Origin: Microbulbifer elongatus
GTDB lineage: Bacteria > Pseudomonadota > Gammaproteobacteria > Pseudomonadales > Cellvibrionaceae
Length of the DNA: 64,000 nucleotides
Assembly: GCF_020524885.1 (NCBI RefSeq)
Contig: NZ_JAIVKJ010000002.1
Span: 620,001-684,000, forward strand
Direction: 5' to 3'
Below, piece by piece: positions 28,489 to 37,731 of the stretch. Made by a program: the position numbers and the translations under genes. The notes below the pieces were generated by a model. It made no database searches, had not been told where the DNA came from, and saw only the letters and a program-made list of their open reading frames with translations. Position 1 is the first letter of the stretch, and each line of letters starts with the position of its first letter.

Positions 28489-28510
28489 TGCATCAAAATA
28501 TTTTGATGCA
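28489..28510. promoter_or_regulatory. SahR operator: perfect 22-bp palindrome
   Basis: The core ATCAAAATATTTTGAT, extended by TGC and GCA on its two sides, is a perfect inverted repeat 29 bp before sahR. The ATCAAAAT half-site type is what the SahR regulons use. It is placed where bound protein would block transcription of sahR-metK-ahcY-metF. Confidence 0.85.
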
Positions 28511-28512
28511 GC

Positions 28513-28534
28513 TGCATAAATTTTTTTTGATACA
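28513..28534. promoter_or_regulatory. Second, degenerate SahR-like operator
   Basis: Aligns base for base with the perfect site, matching 17 of 22 positions: TGCAT and TTTTGAT are kept, the centre is T-rich. Centre-to-centre distance is 24 bp, about two helical turns, so two dimers could bind the same face. Confidence 0.55.
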
Positions 28535-28572
28535 GTTGTAACCAATTTGTGAAAGGCTGGCCGGATTACCCC

Positions 28573-28609
28573 AGATTTTGATTGCCCGGGAAAATCTTAT
28601 TCCCCGGGC
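28573..28609 (+). other. Candidate H-type pseudoknot in the tkt leader
   Basis: Stem 1 pairs AGATTTT (28573-28579) with AAAATCT (28591-28597). Stem 2 pairs GCCCGGG (28584-28590), inside the stem-1 loop, with CCCGGGC (28603-28609). Loop 1 is 4 nt, loop 3 is 5 nt and no base lies between the stems, a geometry allowing coaxial stacking. The two stems could instead be mutually exclusive. Confidence 0.4.
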
Positions 28610-28640
28610 GGGAGATTTGAGTCCGCAGCCTTTGCGCCCG

Positions 28641-28674
28641 ACGGGGGTTTACGGGAAAATACGCCCCCCGTTTT
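28641..28674 (+). terminator. Possible attenuator hairpin in the tkt leader
   Basis: ACGGGGG (28641-28647) pairs with CCCCCGT (28665-28671) and TTTT follows, 118 bp before tkt. The loop is long (17 nt) and the T run short, so termination would be partial at best. Confidence 0.35.
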
Positions 28675-28792
28675 GCCAGACTTAGACCATTGATCGAAAA
28701 CTGCTGGCAGCGTGGAATCGCGGCAAACTGGCCGTCAGAGCCGGGCCCGCAGCGCATCTGATGAACCGAAGATCCCAAACCGAGAGATCCCT

Positions 28793-30793
28793 ATGTCTTC
28801 TACTCCGTCTCGCACAGAAAAGGCCAACGCCATCCGCGCCCTGTCCATGGACGCGGTCCAAAAAGCCAAAAGCGGCCACCCGGGCGCCCCTATGGGTATG
28901 GCAGATATCGCCGAAGTGCTGTGGAACGACTATCTGAAACACAACCCGGCCAACCCGGAATGGGCGGACCGCGACCGCTTCGTGCTGTCCAACGGCCACG
29001 GTTCCATGCTGCTGTATTCCCTGCTGCACCTGACAGGCTATGACCTGTCTATCCATGAGCTGCAGAACTTCCGCCAGCTGCACTCCAAGACCCCGGGCCA
29101 CCCGGAGTACGGCTACGCCCCGGGCGTGGAAACCACCACCGGCCCCCTGGGCCAGGGCATCACCAATGCCGTGGGCTTCGCACTGGCCGAGAAAGTTCTC
29201 GCCGCTCAGTTCAACCGCGAAGGCTATGAGCTGGTTGACCACAACACCTACTGTTTCCTGGGTGACGGCTGCCTGATGGAAGGTATCTCCCACGAAGCCT
29301 GCTCCCTGGCCGGTACCCTGGGCCTGGGCAAACTGATTGCTTTCTACGACGACAACGGCATCTCCATCGACGGTGAAGTGGAAGGCTGGTTCACCGACGA
29401 CACGCCCAAGCGTTTCGAATCCTATGGCTGGCACGTCATCCCCAATGTGGACGGTCACGACCCGGCCGCGATCAAGGCTGCCATCGAAGAAGCCCGTGCA
29501 GAAACCAGCAAGCCCACCATCATTTGCTGCAAGACCGTGATCGGTTTCGGCTCCCCCAACAAGCAGGGCCGCGAAGAGTGTCACGGTGCGCCGCTGGGCG
29601 ACGAAGAGATCGCACTGGTACGCGAGACCCTGGGCTGGAAGCACGAGCCGTTTGTGATCCCCGAAGACCTGTACCACGCCTGGGACGGCCGCGCAAAAGG
29701 CGCCGAGCAGGAAGACGAGTGGAACGATATTTTCGAAGACTATAAGGAAGCCCACCCGGAGCTGGCGGATGAGTTTGTGCGCCGTATGAAGGGTGACCTC
29801 CCCGCGGACTTCCTCGCCAAGGCCGATGAATACATCAAGCAGTGCCAGGCCGACGGCGACAAAATCGCCTCCCGTAAGGCCAGCCAGAACACCCTGAATG
29901 CCTACGGCCCGCTGCTGCCGGAATTCCTTGGTGGCTCCGCCGACCTCGCCGGCTCCAACCTCACCATCTGGTCGGGTTCTAAAGGTGTTAGCGCCGACGA
30001 TGCCAGCGGCAACTACGTCTACTACGGCGTGCGTGAATTCGGCATGAGCGCCATCATGAACGGCATCGCCCTGCACGGTGGTTTCGTACCCTACGGCGCT
30101 ACCTTCCTGATGTTTATGGAATACGCCCGCAACGCCGTGCGCATGGCCGCGCTGATGAAGCAGAAGGTCATCTTCGTCTACACCCACGATTCCATTGGTC
30201 TCGGCGAAGACGGCCCCACCCACCAGCCGGTAGAGCAGCTTACCGCCCTGCGTTCCACGCCCAACCTGCAGACCTGGCGCCCCTGCGACGCCACTGAATC
30301 TGCGGTGAGCTGGAAAATGGCCGTATCCCGCCACGACGGCCCCAGCGCTCTCATCTTCAGCCGCCAGGGCCTCGCCCCGCAGGCGCGCACCGATGAGCAG
30401 TTGGCCAACGTCGAGAAAGGCGGATACATCCTGCGCGATTGTGACGGCGAACCCGAAGCCATCATCATCGCCACCGGCTCCGAAGTGGAGCTCGCCACCG
30501 CCGCTGCTGAACAACTGTCCGGCCGCAAAGTGCGTGTGGTTTCCATGCCCTGTGCCGAAGCCTTCGCAGCACAGACCGCCGACTACCGTGAATCCGTACT
30601 GCCTTCCAGCGTGCGCGCCCGCGTAGCCGTAGAAGCCGGTCACAAGGACTACTGGTACAAGTTCGTGGGCTTTGACGGTGCCATTGTCGGTATGGAAACC
30701 TTTGGTGAATCCGCACCGGCTGGTGATCTGATGAAGCACTTCGGTATCACTGCCGAGAAAGTTGCGGAAGCGGTTGAAGGACTGCTGAAGTAA
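28793..30793 (+). CDS. tkt: Transketolase
   Basis: 666 residues from ATG 28793 (GAGAG upstream), the normal length for bacterial TktA. The thiamine-diphosphate/Mg2+ motif is [20 protein letters not shown] through [33 protein letters not shown] is the standard N-terminus, and the second pyrimidine-binding block includes [20 protein letters not shown]. It exchanges two-carbon units between pentose, triose and tetrose phosphates. It is followed by epd, which uses erythrose-4-phosphate, a transketolase product. Codon use is strongly biased toward C-ending codons, as in a highly expressed gene. Confidence 0.97.
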   Translation: MSSTPSRTEKANAIRALSMDAVQKAKSGHPGAPMGMADIAEVLWNDYLKHNPANPEWADRDRFVLSNGHGSMLLYSLLHLTGYDLSIHELQNFRQLHSKTPGHPEYGYAPGVETTTGPLGQGITNAVGFALAEKVLAAQFNREGYELVDHNTYCFLGDGCLMEGISHEACSLAGTLGLGKLIAFYDDNGISIDGEVEGWFTDDTPKRFESYGWHVIPNVDGHDPAAIKAAIEEARAETSKPTIICCKTVIGFGSPNKQGREECHGAPLGDEEIALVRETLGWKHEPFVIPEDLYHAWDGRAKGAEQEDEWNDIFEDYKEAHPELADEFVRRMKGDLPADFLAKADEYIKQCQADGDKIASRKASQNTLNAYGPLLPEFLGGSADLAGSNLTIWSGSKGVSADDASGNYVYYGVREFGMSAIMNGIALHGGFVPYGATFLMFMEYARNAVRMAALMKQKVIFVYTHDSIGLGEDGPTHQPVEQLTALRSTPNLQTWRPCDATESAVSWKMAVSRHDGPSALIFSRQGLAPQARTDEQLANVEKGGYILRDCDGEPEAIIIATGSEVELATAAAEQLSGRKVRVVSMPCAEAFAAQTADYRESVLPSSVRARVAVEAGHKDYWYKFVGFDGAIVGMETFGESAPAGDLMKHFGITAEKVAEAVEGLLK

Positions 30794-30846
30794 GTAACTT
30801 TGGCTGCCGAAACTTTTCACAAAGTTCTGTAGCCAGAATAGAAGGT

Positions 30847-30965
30847 CGGGTGCCGGGTACGGGTTTTCAGGAGCGTCGGCAAACAGGAAGTTTGCGACGC
30901 AGCGCCCAGAGATGGGTTGAAGGGGGGCGCCTAGCCCGGTCCTGAAAACCCGTACCCAGTGCCCG
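30847..30965. repeat. 119-bp inverted-repeat element folding as a three-way junction
   Basis: An 18-bp perfect outer stem (30855-30872 with 30940-30957; GGGTACGGGTTTTCAGGA is the left arm) extends to about 25 bp with wobbles. It encloses two hairpins. Hairpin A: GCGTC plus GCAAAC with GTTTGC plus GACGC, AGGAA loop, 30873-30900, one bulged G. Hairpin B: GCGCCC with GGGCGC, 30902-30930. No gene lies inside. It sits between tkt and epd and may be a genome-dispersed palindromic element or a structured RNA. Confidence 0.8.
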
Positions 30966-31024
30966 GCCGCCACCGCATTGGAATAGAGCAAGACCGAGGG
31001 CGGTGGATAGAGCCCGAGGTACGT

Positions 31025-32041
31025 ATGCCCACCCCAATAAGACTCGCAATTAACGGCTACGGCCGCATCGGGCGCTCGGTTTTAAGAGCCCTGTACGAAT
31101 CCAACCTGCGCGACCAGCTGCAGATCGTCGCCATTAACGAACTGGCCGACTGCGCTACCATCGCCCACCTCACTAAATACGATACTGTTCATGGCCGCTT
31201 CCACGGCACCGTCGCTGTGCACGATGAAATGCTGCAGGTCAACGACGACATAATCGCCGTAACCCACCATGAAGAACTCGAGCAGCTCGACTGGCGCAAT
31301 CCACAGGTCGACATAGTCCTGGAGTGCACCGGCAGCTTCACCGAACGCGAACGCGCCGAGTTGCACCTGAAAGCCGGCGCGAAAAAAGTCATCTTCTCGC
31401 AACCGGCCCAGAGCGACGTCGATGCAACCATTGTTTACGGCGTCAATGACACTGCGCTGGACGGCCGTGAGACGATCATCTCCGCCGCCTCCTGCACCAC
31501 CAACTGCAGCATCCCCGTTATTGCGGCGCTGGAAAGCGCGTTCGGTATCGAAGCCGGTGTCATCACCACCATTCATTCCGCGATGAACGACCAGCCGGTA
31601 AACGACGCTTACCACCATACCGACCTGCGCAAAACCCGCTCCGCTATCTCGTCAATAATCCCCGTTGACACAGGCCTCGCCCGCGGGATCGAGCGTATAT
31701 TTCCCGATATGGCCGGCAAGTTCGAAGCCCAGGCCATGCGCGTACCCACCATTAATGTGTCCGCCATCGATCTCTCGGTACAGCTGAAAAAAAATGTTAC
31801 CCAGGCGGAAGTAAACTCGCTCCTGAAGAGAGCGGCGGAGACCCGCTTCGAAGGCGTGCTGGGCTATACCGAAGAGCCTCTTGCCTCCTGCGATTACAAC
31901 CACGACCCTCGTTCCGGCATCGTCGATGCCAGTCAAACGCGGGTCGCCGGTGGCCGCCTGGTAAAGGTGCTGATCTGGTTCGACAACGAATGGGGGTTTG
32001 CTAATCGCATGCTGGATATAACCCGGCAGCTGCGCGATTAA
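31025..32041 (+). CDS. epd: D-erythrose-4-phosphate dehydrogenase
   Basis: 338 residues from ATG 31025. It has the GAPDH fold: [17 protein letters not shown] (NAD site), [14 protein letters not shown] (catalytic Cys) and [14 protein letters not shown]. Several blocks match Epd rather than glycolytic Gap[41 protein letters not shown] and [19 protein letters not shown]. Epd oxidises erythrose-4-phosphate to 4-phosphoerythronate, the first step of pyridoxal phosphate synthesis in gammaproteobacteria. In E. coli epd is followed by pgk and fba; here it follows tkt instead, while pgk-fba lies 22 kb away. Confidence 0.92.
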   Translation: MPTPIRLAINGYGRIGRSVLRALYESNLRDQLQIVAINELADCATIAHLTKYDTVHGRFHGTVAVHDEMLQVNDDIIAVTHHEELEQLDWRNPQVDIVLECTGSFTERERAELHLKAGAKKVIFSQPAQSDVDATIVYGVNDTALDGRETIISAASCTTNCSIPVIAALESAFGIEAGVITTIHSAMNDQPVNDAYHHTDLRKTRSAISSIIPVDTGLARGIERIFPDMAGKFEAQAMRVPTINVSAIDLSVQLKKNVTQAEVNSLLKRAAETRFEGVLGYTEEPLASCDYNHDPRSGIVDASQTRVAGGRLVKVLIWFDNEWGFANRMLDITRQLRD

Positions 32042-32061
32042 TTGCCGAGTTCCGCGGTACC

Positions 32062-32553
32062 GTGAAAATCTATTTGCTGACTCACGAGCGTGAGCTCGAC
32101 AGGCCTACCAATACCGGGTCAATTGCGCTGTCCATCGCAGGTGGTGATGGGGGGCTGGTTCAGCGTGTGATATGGAGTCGCACCAGTCCGAGCCAGCCAT
32201 TACTCTCTGTGCTGGAAAGTGGCGACAGTGGATTGTTGTATCCGCAATCGGAAATTGCGGGCCCCGAGGTGTCGCTTGAGCAATGCGAACATTTCGTCTT
32301 GCTGGACGCTACCTGGCAGGAGGCGCGCAAGATGTACAATCGCAGCCCCTATTTGCATCCGCTAAAACGTGTTGCGCTGAATGTGACAGAAACTTCTCGC
32401 TATACGCTGCGCCGGAACCAGCGGCAGGGCGGTTTGTGCACGGCGGAATGCGTTATCGAGATTTTAAGGCAGAAGGGGCAGGGGGCTTTGGCGGCGGAGA
32501 TGGAATCCGAATTTGCTGCGTTCAATGCTGGCCTTGTTGAAGGGCGGCATTGA
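32062..32553 (+). CDS. DTW-domain tRNA-uridine aminocarboxypropyltransferase
   Basis: 163 residues from GTG 32062, 20 bp after epd. The family-naming segment is visible as LLDATWQEARKMYNRSPYL, with TNTGSIAL near the N-terminus and SRYTLRRNQRQGGLCTAECV near the C-terminus. DTW proteins (TapT/YfiP) use SAM to add a 3-amino-3-carboxypropyl group to tRNA uridine. This is the short form without an extra N-terminal domain and lacks the usual Cys-rich zinc region at its start. It is convergent with the amidohydrolase gene, whose stop lies 32 bp away. Confidence 0.82.
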   Translation: MKIYLLTHERELDRPTNTGSIALSIAGGDGGLVQRVIWSRTSPSQPLLSVLESGDSGLLYPQSEIAGPEVSLEQCEHFVLLDATWQEARKMYNRSPYLHPLKRVALNVTETSRYTLRRNQRQGGLCTAECVIEILRQKGQGALAAEMESEFAAFNAGLVEGRH

Positions 32554-32584
32554 ACGCAGGCTTATTAACTCATGATGGAAATAT

Positions 32585-33889
32585 TTAGAGCATTTCCATA
32601 TTGCTGTCTGATTTGTTCGCAAATACCTTGCCGCCTTTCATCACGAAGTCTACGTCCAGTAGCTCTTCGATATTTTCCAGTGGCGAACCATCGGTAGCGA
32701 TGATGTCAGCCTGCTTGCCCACGGCGAGCGTGCCGATCGAATCACTCATGTTGATCAAGTCTGCGGCGTTTACGGTGGCGGACTGGATGATGGACATGGG
32801 GTCCATGCCGGCTTGATACATCAATACCGCTTCTCGTGCGTTTTCGCCGTGCCTGGAGACACCGCTGTCCGTACCAAATGCGATCTTTACGCCTGCCTCA
32901 ACAGCTTTGCCGAAGTTGCCCTGCATATCGGCGCCTACCCGTATCGCTTTTGCTTTCTGCGACTCGGTCAGAATGTCGGTGTTCTTTGCCATCTGGACCA
33001 CGGTATCCCCAGCCAGCAGTGTGGGCACCAGATAGGCGCCGGTTTTGCGGAACAGGCGATGTGATTTGGGGCCGGCGTAGGTTCCGTGCTCGATGCTGTC
33101 TACCCCAGCCTCCAGGGCGGCGATAATGCCATCTTCCTGGTGTGCATGGCTGGCAACCTTGCGACCCATACGCTGTGCGGCCAGCACAACCTCGCGCAGC
33201 TCGTCCGCTTCCATCTGTTGGCCTGTGCCTGTGGCGCGGTCCGTAAGCACGCCCCCGGTGGAGGTGATTTTGATCAGGTCGGCACCGTATTTGATCGTAT
33301 GACGAGTTGCACGCCGGCAGTCATAGGGACCGTCACAGACCGTCTTGTTGCTCTCGTCGTGGTAGGCCATCAGCTCCGGGCTCATGCCGCTGATATCCGC
33401 ATGTCCGCCAGTAATGCCAACCATGCCCGCAGCGATGATACGTGGGCCGTCCACCCAGCCCTTGTTCACCGCATCCCGCAGTGCGTACAACTCTTCGCCA
33501 CTGTTGCCGACGTCGCGAACGGTGGTAAACCCGGCCTTGAGGGTACGCATGGCAAACTGTTGTGAGCGCATCTGCATGGCAGGCTTTGACATTCTCAGAG
33601 CTTCAGAATCGTTCTTGGGCCCGAGTTCTCCCTGAAGGTGCACGTGCATGTCCATCAGACCAGGCATGACAAAGGCGTGCCTCAAATCAATAACCTTTGC
33701 GTCAGCCCTGTCGATAAAGCCCATGGTGACATCGGTAATCGTCCCGTCCTCAATCACCACGCTGTATTCTCGCAGAGGTGGTTTACCTGGCTCTGCCAGC
33801 AGTGTGCCTGCGTGAATAACGGTGGTGGTGGCGAGCGTCTGTGACGAGACAGCGGCGGCAGCGAATGCTGCGATGAGGGTCTTTTTCAT
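32585..33889 (-). CDS. Exported amidohydrolase (imidazolonepropionase/prolidase-like)
   Basis: 434 residues from ATG 33889. MKKTLIAAFAAAAVSSQTLA is a signal peptide. The metal-dependent hydrolase fold shows MDMHVHLQGE (HxH metal pair), a Lys in LIKITSTGG, KVASHAHQEDGI (third His) and AFGTDSGVSRH (Asp). This matches secreted members of the imidazolonepropionase-like group, several of which cleave Xaa-Pro or other modified dipeptides. A periplasmic peptidase-like role is likely. It stands alone, between the DTW gene (convergent) and the GH16 gene (divergent). Confidence 0.88.
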   Translation of the reverse strand: MKKTLIAAFAAAAVSSQTLATTTVIHAGTLLAEPGKPPLREYSVVIEDGTITDVTMGFIDRADAKVIDLRHAFVMPGLMDMHVHLQGELGPKNDSEALRMSKPAMQMRSQQFAMRTLKAGFTTVRDVGNSGEELYALRDAVNKGWVDGPRIIAAGMVGITGGHADISGMSPELMAYHDESNKTVCDGPYDCRRATRHTIKYGADLIKITSTGGVLTDRATGTGQQMEADELREVVLAAQRMGRKVASHAHQEDGIIAALEAGVDSIEHGTYAGPKSHRLFRKTGAYLVPTLLAGDTVVQMAKNTDILTESQKAKAIRVGADMQGNFGKAVEAGVKIAFGTDSGVSRHGENAREAVLMYQAGMDPMSIIQSATVNAADLINMSDSIGTLAVGKQADIIATDGSPLENIEELLDVDFVMKGGKVFANKSDSNMEML

Positions 33890-34162
33890 GGGGTGGCCTT
33901 TTGCGCTGGTGAAAGCTTTATTGTTTTCACTGCAAGTTACTGCAAAAGGCACCTGCCCACAATCGCCGGGTACCGGGTGGCCTGACGGTTTTCAGTTCGA
34001 CAACTGCGAAGCGAGTGTTGCTCCCTTCCGGAACCGGCGCCACTCGAGAAAGCTGTCCCACCTTGAGCGTGGTTTTATAGTGGGAGCATTGCTCTGAACC
34101 TGAATTGGTAGATTGGGAAAGCACGCCTCAGGGTGTGCCTCAACCAATGAGGGAAAACGACA

Positions 34163-36319
34163 ATGCAAAATAACAATAGATACAAAAGTTTGCTTCTCAC
34201 CGCTGGCCTGACGGCCGCATTACCGGCGTTCGGCCAACAGTGCCAGTCTCCGGCACCGGTGTGGGAAGACAACTTCGACGGTACCACTTTGGATACCTCA
34301 AAGTGGGAACCCATGATTGGCGATGGTTGTAGCTACGGCATCTGTGGCTGGGGCAATAGCGAGCTCCAGTACTACAAGGCCGAGAATGCGACCGTGGCCA
34401 ACGGGTTGCTCACGATCACCGCGCGCAAGGAGCGGGTACAGAGCAAGGCATACACGTCCGCACGCCTGCGCACCGCTAATATGCCCAACGGCGGCGAATG
34501 GACCAATGGCCGCTTCGAGGCACGCATCAAAGTGCCGGACGGTACCGGCATGTGGTCCGCGTTCTGGATGCTGCCCACCGATCCCGCCGAGGGCTGGCCG
34601 ATCAGCGGTGAGATCGACATCCTGGAGTCGCTTGGTCAGTCGGATGAATATGTCTTTGGTACGCTGCACTATGGCGAATTCTACCCAAACAATTCCCATA
34701 CCGGTAACCGCCTGCTGATCCAGCCAGAGCCCTGGTCGGCGGATTTCCATGTCTACGCACTGGAGTGGGAGCCGAATGAGATGCGCTGGTACGTGGATGA
34801 CCAGCTTTACGCAACGCTTACCCCCAATGACCTGACCGACGCAGCCTACTGGACTTTCGAAAATTACCAGTACCATTTCCTGCTGAATTTGGCGGTGGGC
34901 GGTAACCTCGGCGGTGCGGTGGATGACGCCATGTTGCCGCAAACCATGCAGGTGGATTATGTGCGGATCTACGATCACGGCCAGCCCAGCGTGATAGGCG
35001 ACCGTATTGTGGATAACGGTGAAACCACTACCTATTCCGTAGCGGGTGCTATTGGCGGCAACCCCAGTTACGCCTGGAGCCTGCCCGCAGACGCGACCCT
35101 GGTAGCCGGAGGCAATAGCGATACCATCACCGTGCAGTGGGGCAGCACCGGAGGCGCAGTGACTGTCAGCGTCACAGACAGCTGTGGCAGTCGCGAGCTG
35201 AGTTTGCCGGTGCATGTGGGTCCCAAGCTGGTACAGGAGTCCGTGCTGGATGACTTTGAGTCCCAGCGTAACCTGGCCTACAGCGTATTTGATGGCACCT
35301 TCGTTCAGGACGCCGCCAACCCGCAGGCGGACGCTACCAATGGTTCAGCGAGCGTGGCGATGTATACGCGCTCTGCCGGTGCCCAGTACGACGTGATTGC
35401 TGCCGACACCAGCGCGATAACCGATGCGGATCCGTTCCTCTCCGGCGACAAAGCGTTCTATATGGATGTGTTCACCAGCGCCGCTCCGGGTACCCAGATC
35501 CTGGTGCAGTTGGAGGACAGTTCCACCGCTACCGCGAGTAATTACCCCAGCGGGCGCCACTCCAAGTACGCCGCCTATGTGGGCGAGGGCAGTGGTTGGC
35601 AGCGGCTCACGTTCGAGCTGGATGATCGTATCGATGGTGCTACTCCGGCGAACGCCGTGGACAGCCTGGTGATCCTGTTCGACCCCAATACCTTCAATGC
35701 TGACACCTATTACTGGGACAATTTCGATATCTACGGTCTCGATACCGGTGCCAACCAGTCTCCCACCGCCAGTGCCAGTCAGGCCTGCAGCGGACTGGAT
35801 TGCAGCTTTGACGGCAGCGGGAGCACGGACGGTGATGGTTCAGTTGTGGGCTATCAGTGGGATTTCGGTGATGGTAATTCCGCATCTACCGTCACGACCA
35901 GCCACACCTATGCCGCATCGGGTACTTACACCGTGACTCTCACGGTTACTGATGATCAAGGCGCGAGCGACCAGACCAGCTTCGATGTGAGTGTGACTGA
36001 CGGTACCGAGGCCACCACCATGTACATTTCCAGTGTGGTAACCGGTACCGCGTCCGCGGGCAAGGGGCAGAAGTACGCCACCGCAACGGTGACCGTACTG
36101 GATGATCTTGGCCGCGGCGTGCCCGGTGTGTCTGTGACCGGCAACTTTAGCGGCAGCATTGTCGAAACTGGTGCGAGCGGGCTCACCGATAGCAACGGTA
36201 TGGCCGATATCACCAGTGCGACTACGGCCGGCGGTAACCTCTCGGTAAGCTTCTGTGTCACCGACCTGAGTGGTGGCCTGAGCCACGACAGCGGAACCAG
36301 CAACGGGTTGTGTCAGTAA
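34163..36319 (+). CDS. Secreted GH16 endo-beta-glucanase (laminarinase type) with Ig-like and PKD modules
   Basis: 718 residues. Signal peptide about 1-24. A GH16 domain about 30-275 has the catalytic motif Glu150-Ile-Asp152-Ile-Leu-Glu155 (SGEIDILES), preceded by WSAFWMLP and followed by HVYALEWEPNEMRWYVDDQ. Then come a beta-sandwich (about 285-355), a carbohydrate-binding-like module starting QESVLDDFESQRNLAYS (about 360-530), a PKD domain (GSGSTDGDGSVVGYQWDFGDGN, about 550-615) and a C-terminal Ig-like domain. The ExDxxE form and context favour beta-1,3-glucan over agar or carrageenan, but the substrate is not proven. Terminator at 36384. Confidence 0.92.
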   Translation: MQNNNRYKSLLLTAGLTAALPAFGQQCQSPAPVWEDNFDGTTLDTSKWEPMIGDGCSYGICGWGNSELQYYKAENATVANGLLTITARKERVQSKAYTSARLRTANMPNGGEWTNGRFEARIKVPDGTGMWSAFWMLPTDPAEGWPISGEIDILESLGQSDEYVFGTLHYGEFYPNNSHTGNRLLIQPEPWSADFHVYALEWEPNEMRWYVDDQLYATLTPNDLTDAAYWTFENYQYHFLLNLAVGGNLGGAVDDAMLPQTMQVDYVRIYDHGQPSVIGDRIVDNGETTTYSVAGAIGGNPSYAWSLPADATLVAGGNSDTITVQWGSTGGAVTVSVTDSCGSRELSLPVHVGPKLVQESVLDDFESQRNLAYSVFDGTFVQDAANPQADATNGSASVAMYTRSAGAQYDVIAADTSAITDADPFLSGDKAFYMDVFTSAAPGTQILVQLEDSSTATASNYPSGRHSKYAAYVGEGSGWQRLTFELDDRIDGATPANAVDSLVILFDPNTFNADTYYWDNFDIYGLDTGANQSPTASASQACSGLDCSFDGSGSTDGDGSVVGYQWDFGDGNSASTVTTSHTYAASGTYTVTLTVTDDQGASDQTSFDVSVTDGTEATTMYISSVVTGTASAGKGQKYATATVTVLDDLGRGVPGVSVTGNFSGSIVETGASGLTDSNGMADITSATTAGGNLSVSFCVTDLSGGLSHDSGTSNGLCQ

Positions 36320-36383
36320 AGAAAAACGCGCGAGAGCTGTGGTAGCCGCAGCGCGCAATGAGGAAGTGATATCCCAAGAACAG

Positions 36384-36419
36384 AGGCCTGCCTCCGGAGA
36401 TGCCGGGCGCAGGCCTTTT
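36384..36419 (+). terminator. Intrinsic terminator of the GH16 gene
   Basis: AGGCCTGC pairs with GCAGGCCT around a 17-nt loop and is followed by a short T run. It overlaps the end of the convergent metalloprotease gene region. Confidence 0.7.
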
Positions 36420-36426
36420 CTATGGG

Positions 36427-37731
36427 TTAGTTAAAGCCGCAGGACCCGATGCGCTGTTTGTAAGGCTGGTAATTGTCCATAAACGAAAGGTAGTCCTCGC
36501 GAAAGGCCGCGCAGGATTGGGTCCCATCGTCCGATGTGCCACAACAGCGAATGGCCTCTGCCAGCTCGCGTTCGGACTGGCCGTCAAACCCGTCGGAGTG
36601 ACCGGCACCGTACATGATGCTATCGGGCCAGGACTTGGCCGGTCGCCAGGCACTGTTGCCATAGGCTCCACCGTAGTAACAGCCGGTCCCCTGAACACAG
36701 TCAAGGCCGATATCCTCTGTGCCCCAGGCCGGGGTGCACTGGGAGCCGAAATAGTCATCCACCGTGTCTTCCGACCAGGCACAACACTCGACAGTACCGC
36801 CGTCGTCCGTGGTGCATTCACCGGCTTCGTTGCGGTTGTAGCTTATACAGCTGTCTTTGTTGTCGAAGGTATGGCACGCAGCGCTGGTGGACAGGGTGTA
36901 TTCGGAAGCGGGTTTGAAGCTACCGCACCACTTTTCACAGCCTGGGCCGTCCAGGTTGCGCCATTCCCGGGCCAGTTCGCTTTCCCAGCCGGTAACGGCC
37001 GAGCCGTCGGCATTGGTACCGCCGTCGTACAGGTCGGCGAGGCCGAAATTGTGCCCCACCTCGTGAACCACCAGATTGCGCAGTTTGTACAAGGCTGTGT
37101 CCTGATCCGGCCACTCGCTGTCGCTGCCGAAATAGATCAGCTCGCCACCGGAAGCACCGTAGCCGCTATCGGTGATCACCACCTTGATCACACCGTAGAT
37201 GTCATCGATATCGCATTGCTGCAGTATCGCTTCATGCACCTTGTCGTCTTCACAGGCAAAGGACGCAGCAATGTCGCTGCCCGTTGATGCACAGCCCAGT
37301 GCCTCGGCATCGGACAATGCGGTCTGGTAAAAAGCGAAGCTTGCAGGGAAGTCACGAAAAGGTGCCAGCCCCTGGAACTGATTCGAGATAGCGTCCTGTA
37401 CGATCGCGTCAAAATAGGGTGCATTGTCCAGGTTGGCGAACAACAGCGTAAAGGGGGCGGATTCGGTACCGGCGATCAGCGGGCAGTCCGGGGTGGCGAA
37501 TACTTTCGCATAATTACCCGGCGCAACGGGCTCGCCAGAAGCGGGGGAGCCCTGTCCGCCGTTACTGGGAGAGCCTGTACCCCCGGTGTCGCCGTCGGGG
37601 GCGCTGGATGAGGGGGGAAGCGGGGAGATGTCTGCTTCGGTGTCATTATCGCCCCCGCTGCCGCCGTTACAGCCGGTGGCAAGGGTCAAAAGGAGGCTAA
37701 GGCCCAGCGGCCCGCATAGTCGGGATAGCAT
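36427..37731 (-). CDS. Lipoprotein metalloprotease with HExxHxxGxxD zinc motif
   Basis: 434 residues from ATG 37731. LLLTLATGC ends in a lipobox (Cys21), then comes a Gly/Ser/Asp/Pro-rich linker of about 50 residues. The catalytic site is HEVGHNFGLAD: His223, Glu224, His227 and Asp233. Asp as third zinc ligand is the pattern of snapalysin (M7) and of M6-like metzincin relatives rather than the usual His. The second half is rich in Cys (at least 14), suggesting disulfides, and ends RIGSCGFN. The peptidase family could not be fixed. It is convergent with the GH16 gene. Confidence 0.8.
   Translation of the reverse strand: MLSRLCGPLGLSLLLTLATGCNGGSGGDNDTEADISPLPPSSSAPDGDTGGTGSPSNGGQGSPASGEPVAPGNYAKVFATPDCPLIAGTESAPFTLLFANLDNAPYFDAIVQDAISNQFQGLAPFRDFPASFAFYQTALSDAEALGCASTGSDIAASFACEDDKVHEAILQQCDIDDIYGVIKVVITDSGYGASGGELIYFGSDSEWPDQDTALYKLRNLVVHEVGHNFGLADLYDGGTNADGSAVTGWESELAREWRNLDGPGCEKWCGSFKPASEYTLSTSAACHTFDNKDSCISYNRNEAGECTTDDGGTVECCAWSEDTVDDYFGSQCTPAWGTEDIGLDCVQGTGCYYGGAYGNSAWRPAKSWPDSIMYGAGHSDGFDGQSERELAEAIRCCGTSDDGTQSCAAFREDYLSFMDNYQPYKQRIGSCGFN

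Larger units (their letters stand above)
28461..28792. other. 332-bp divergent sahR-tkt region with structured leader
   Basis: No gene. It holds the two SahR operators (28489-28534), a candidate H-type pseudoknot (28573-28609) and a GC-rich hairpin followed by TTTT (28641-28674), the latter two in the tkt leader. Promoters for both genes must lie here; TTGATA at 28527-28532 and TTGTAA near 28536 are AT-rich candidates without a convincing partner box. Confidence 0.6.

Noticed and set aside
28682..30991. 769-codon minus-strand frame opposite tkt
   Set aside because: Exact antisense shadow of a highly expressed gene with strong GC codon bias; no recognisable domain, and its composition follows tkt codon positions.
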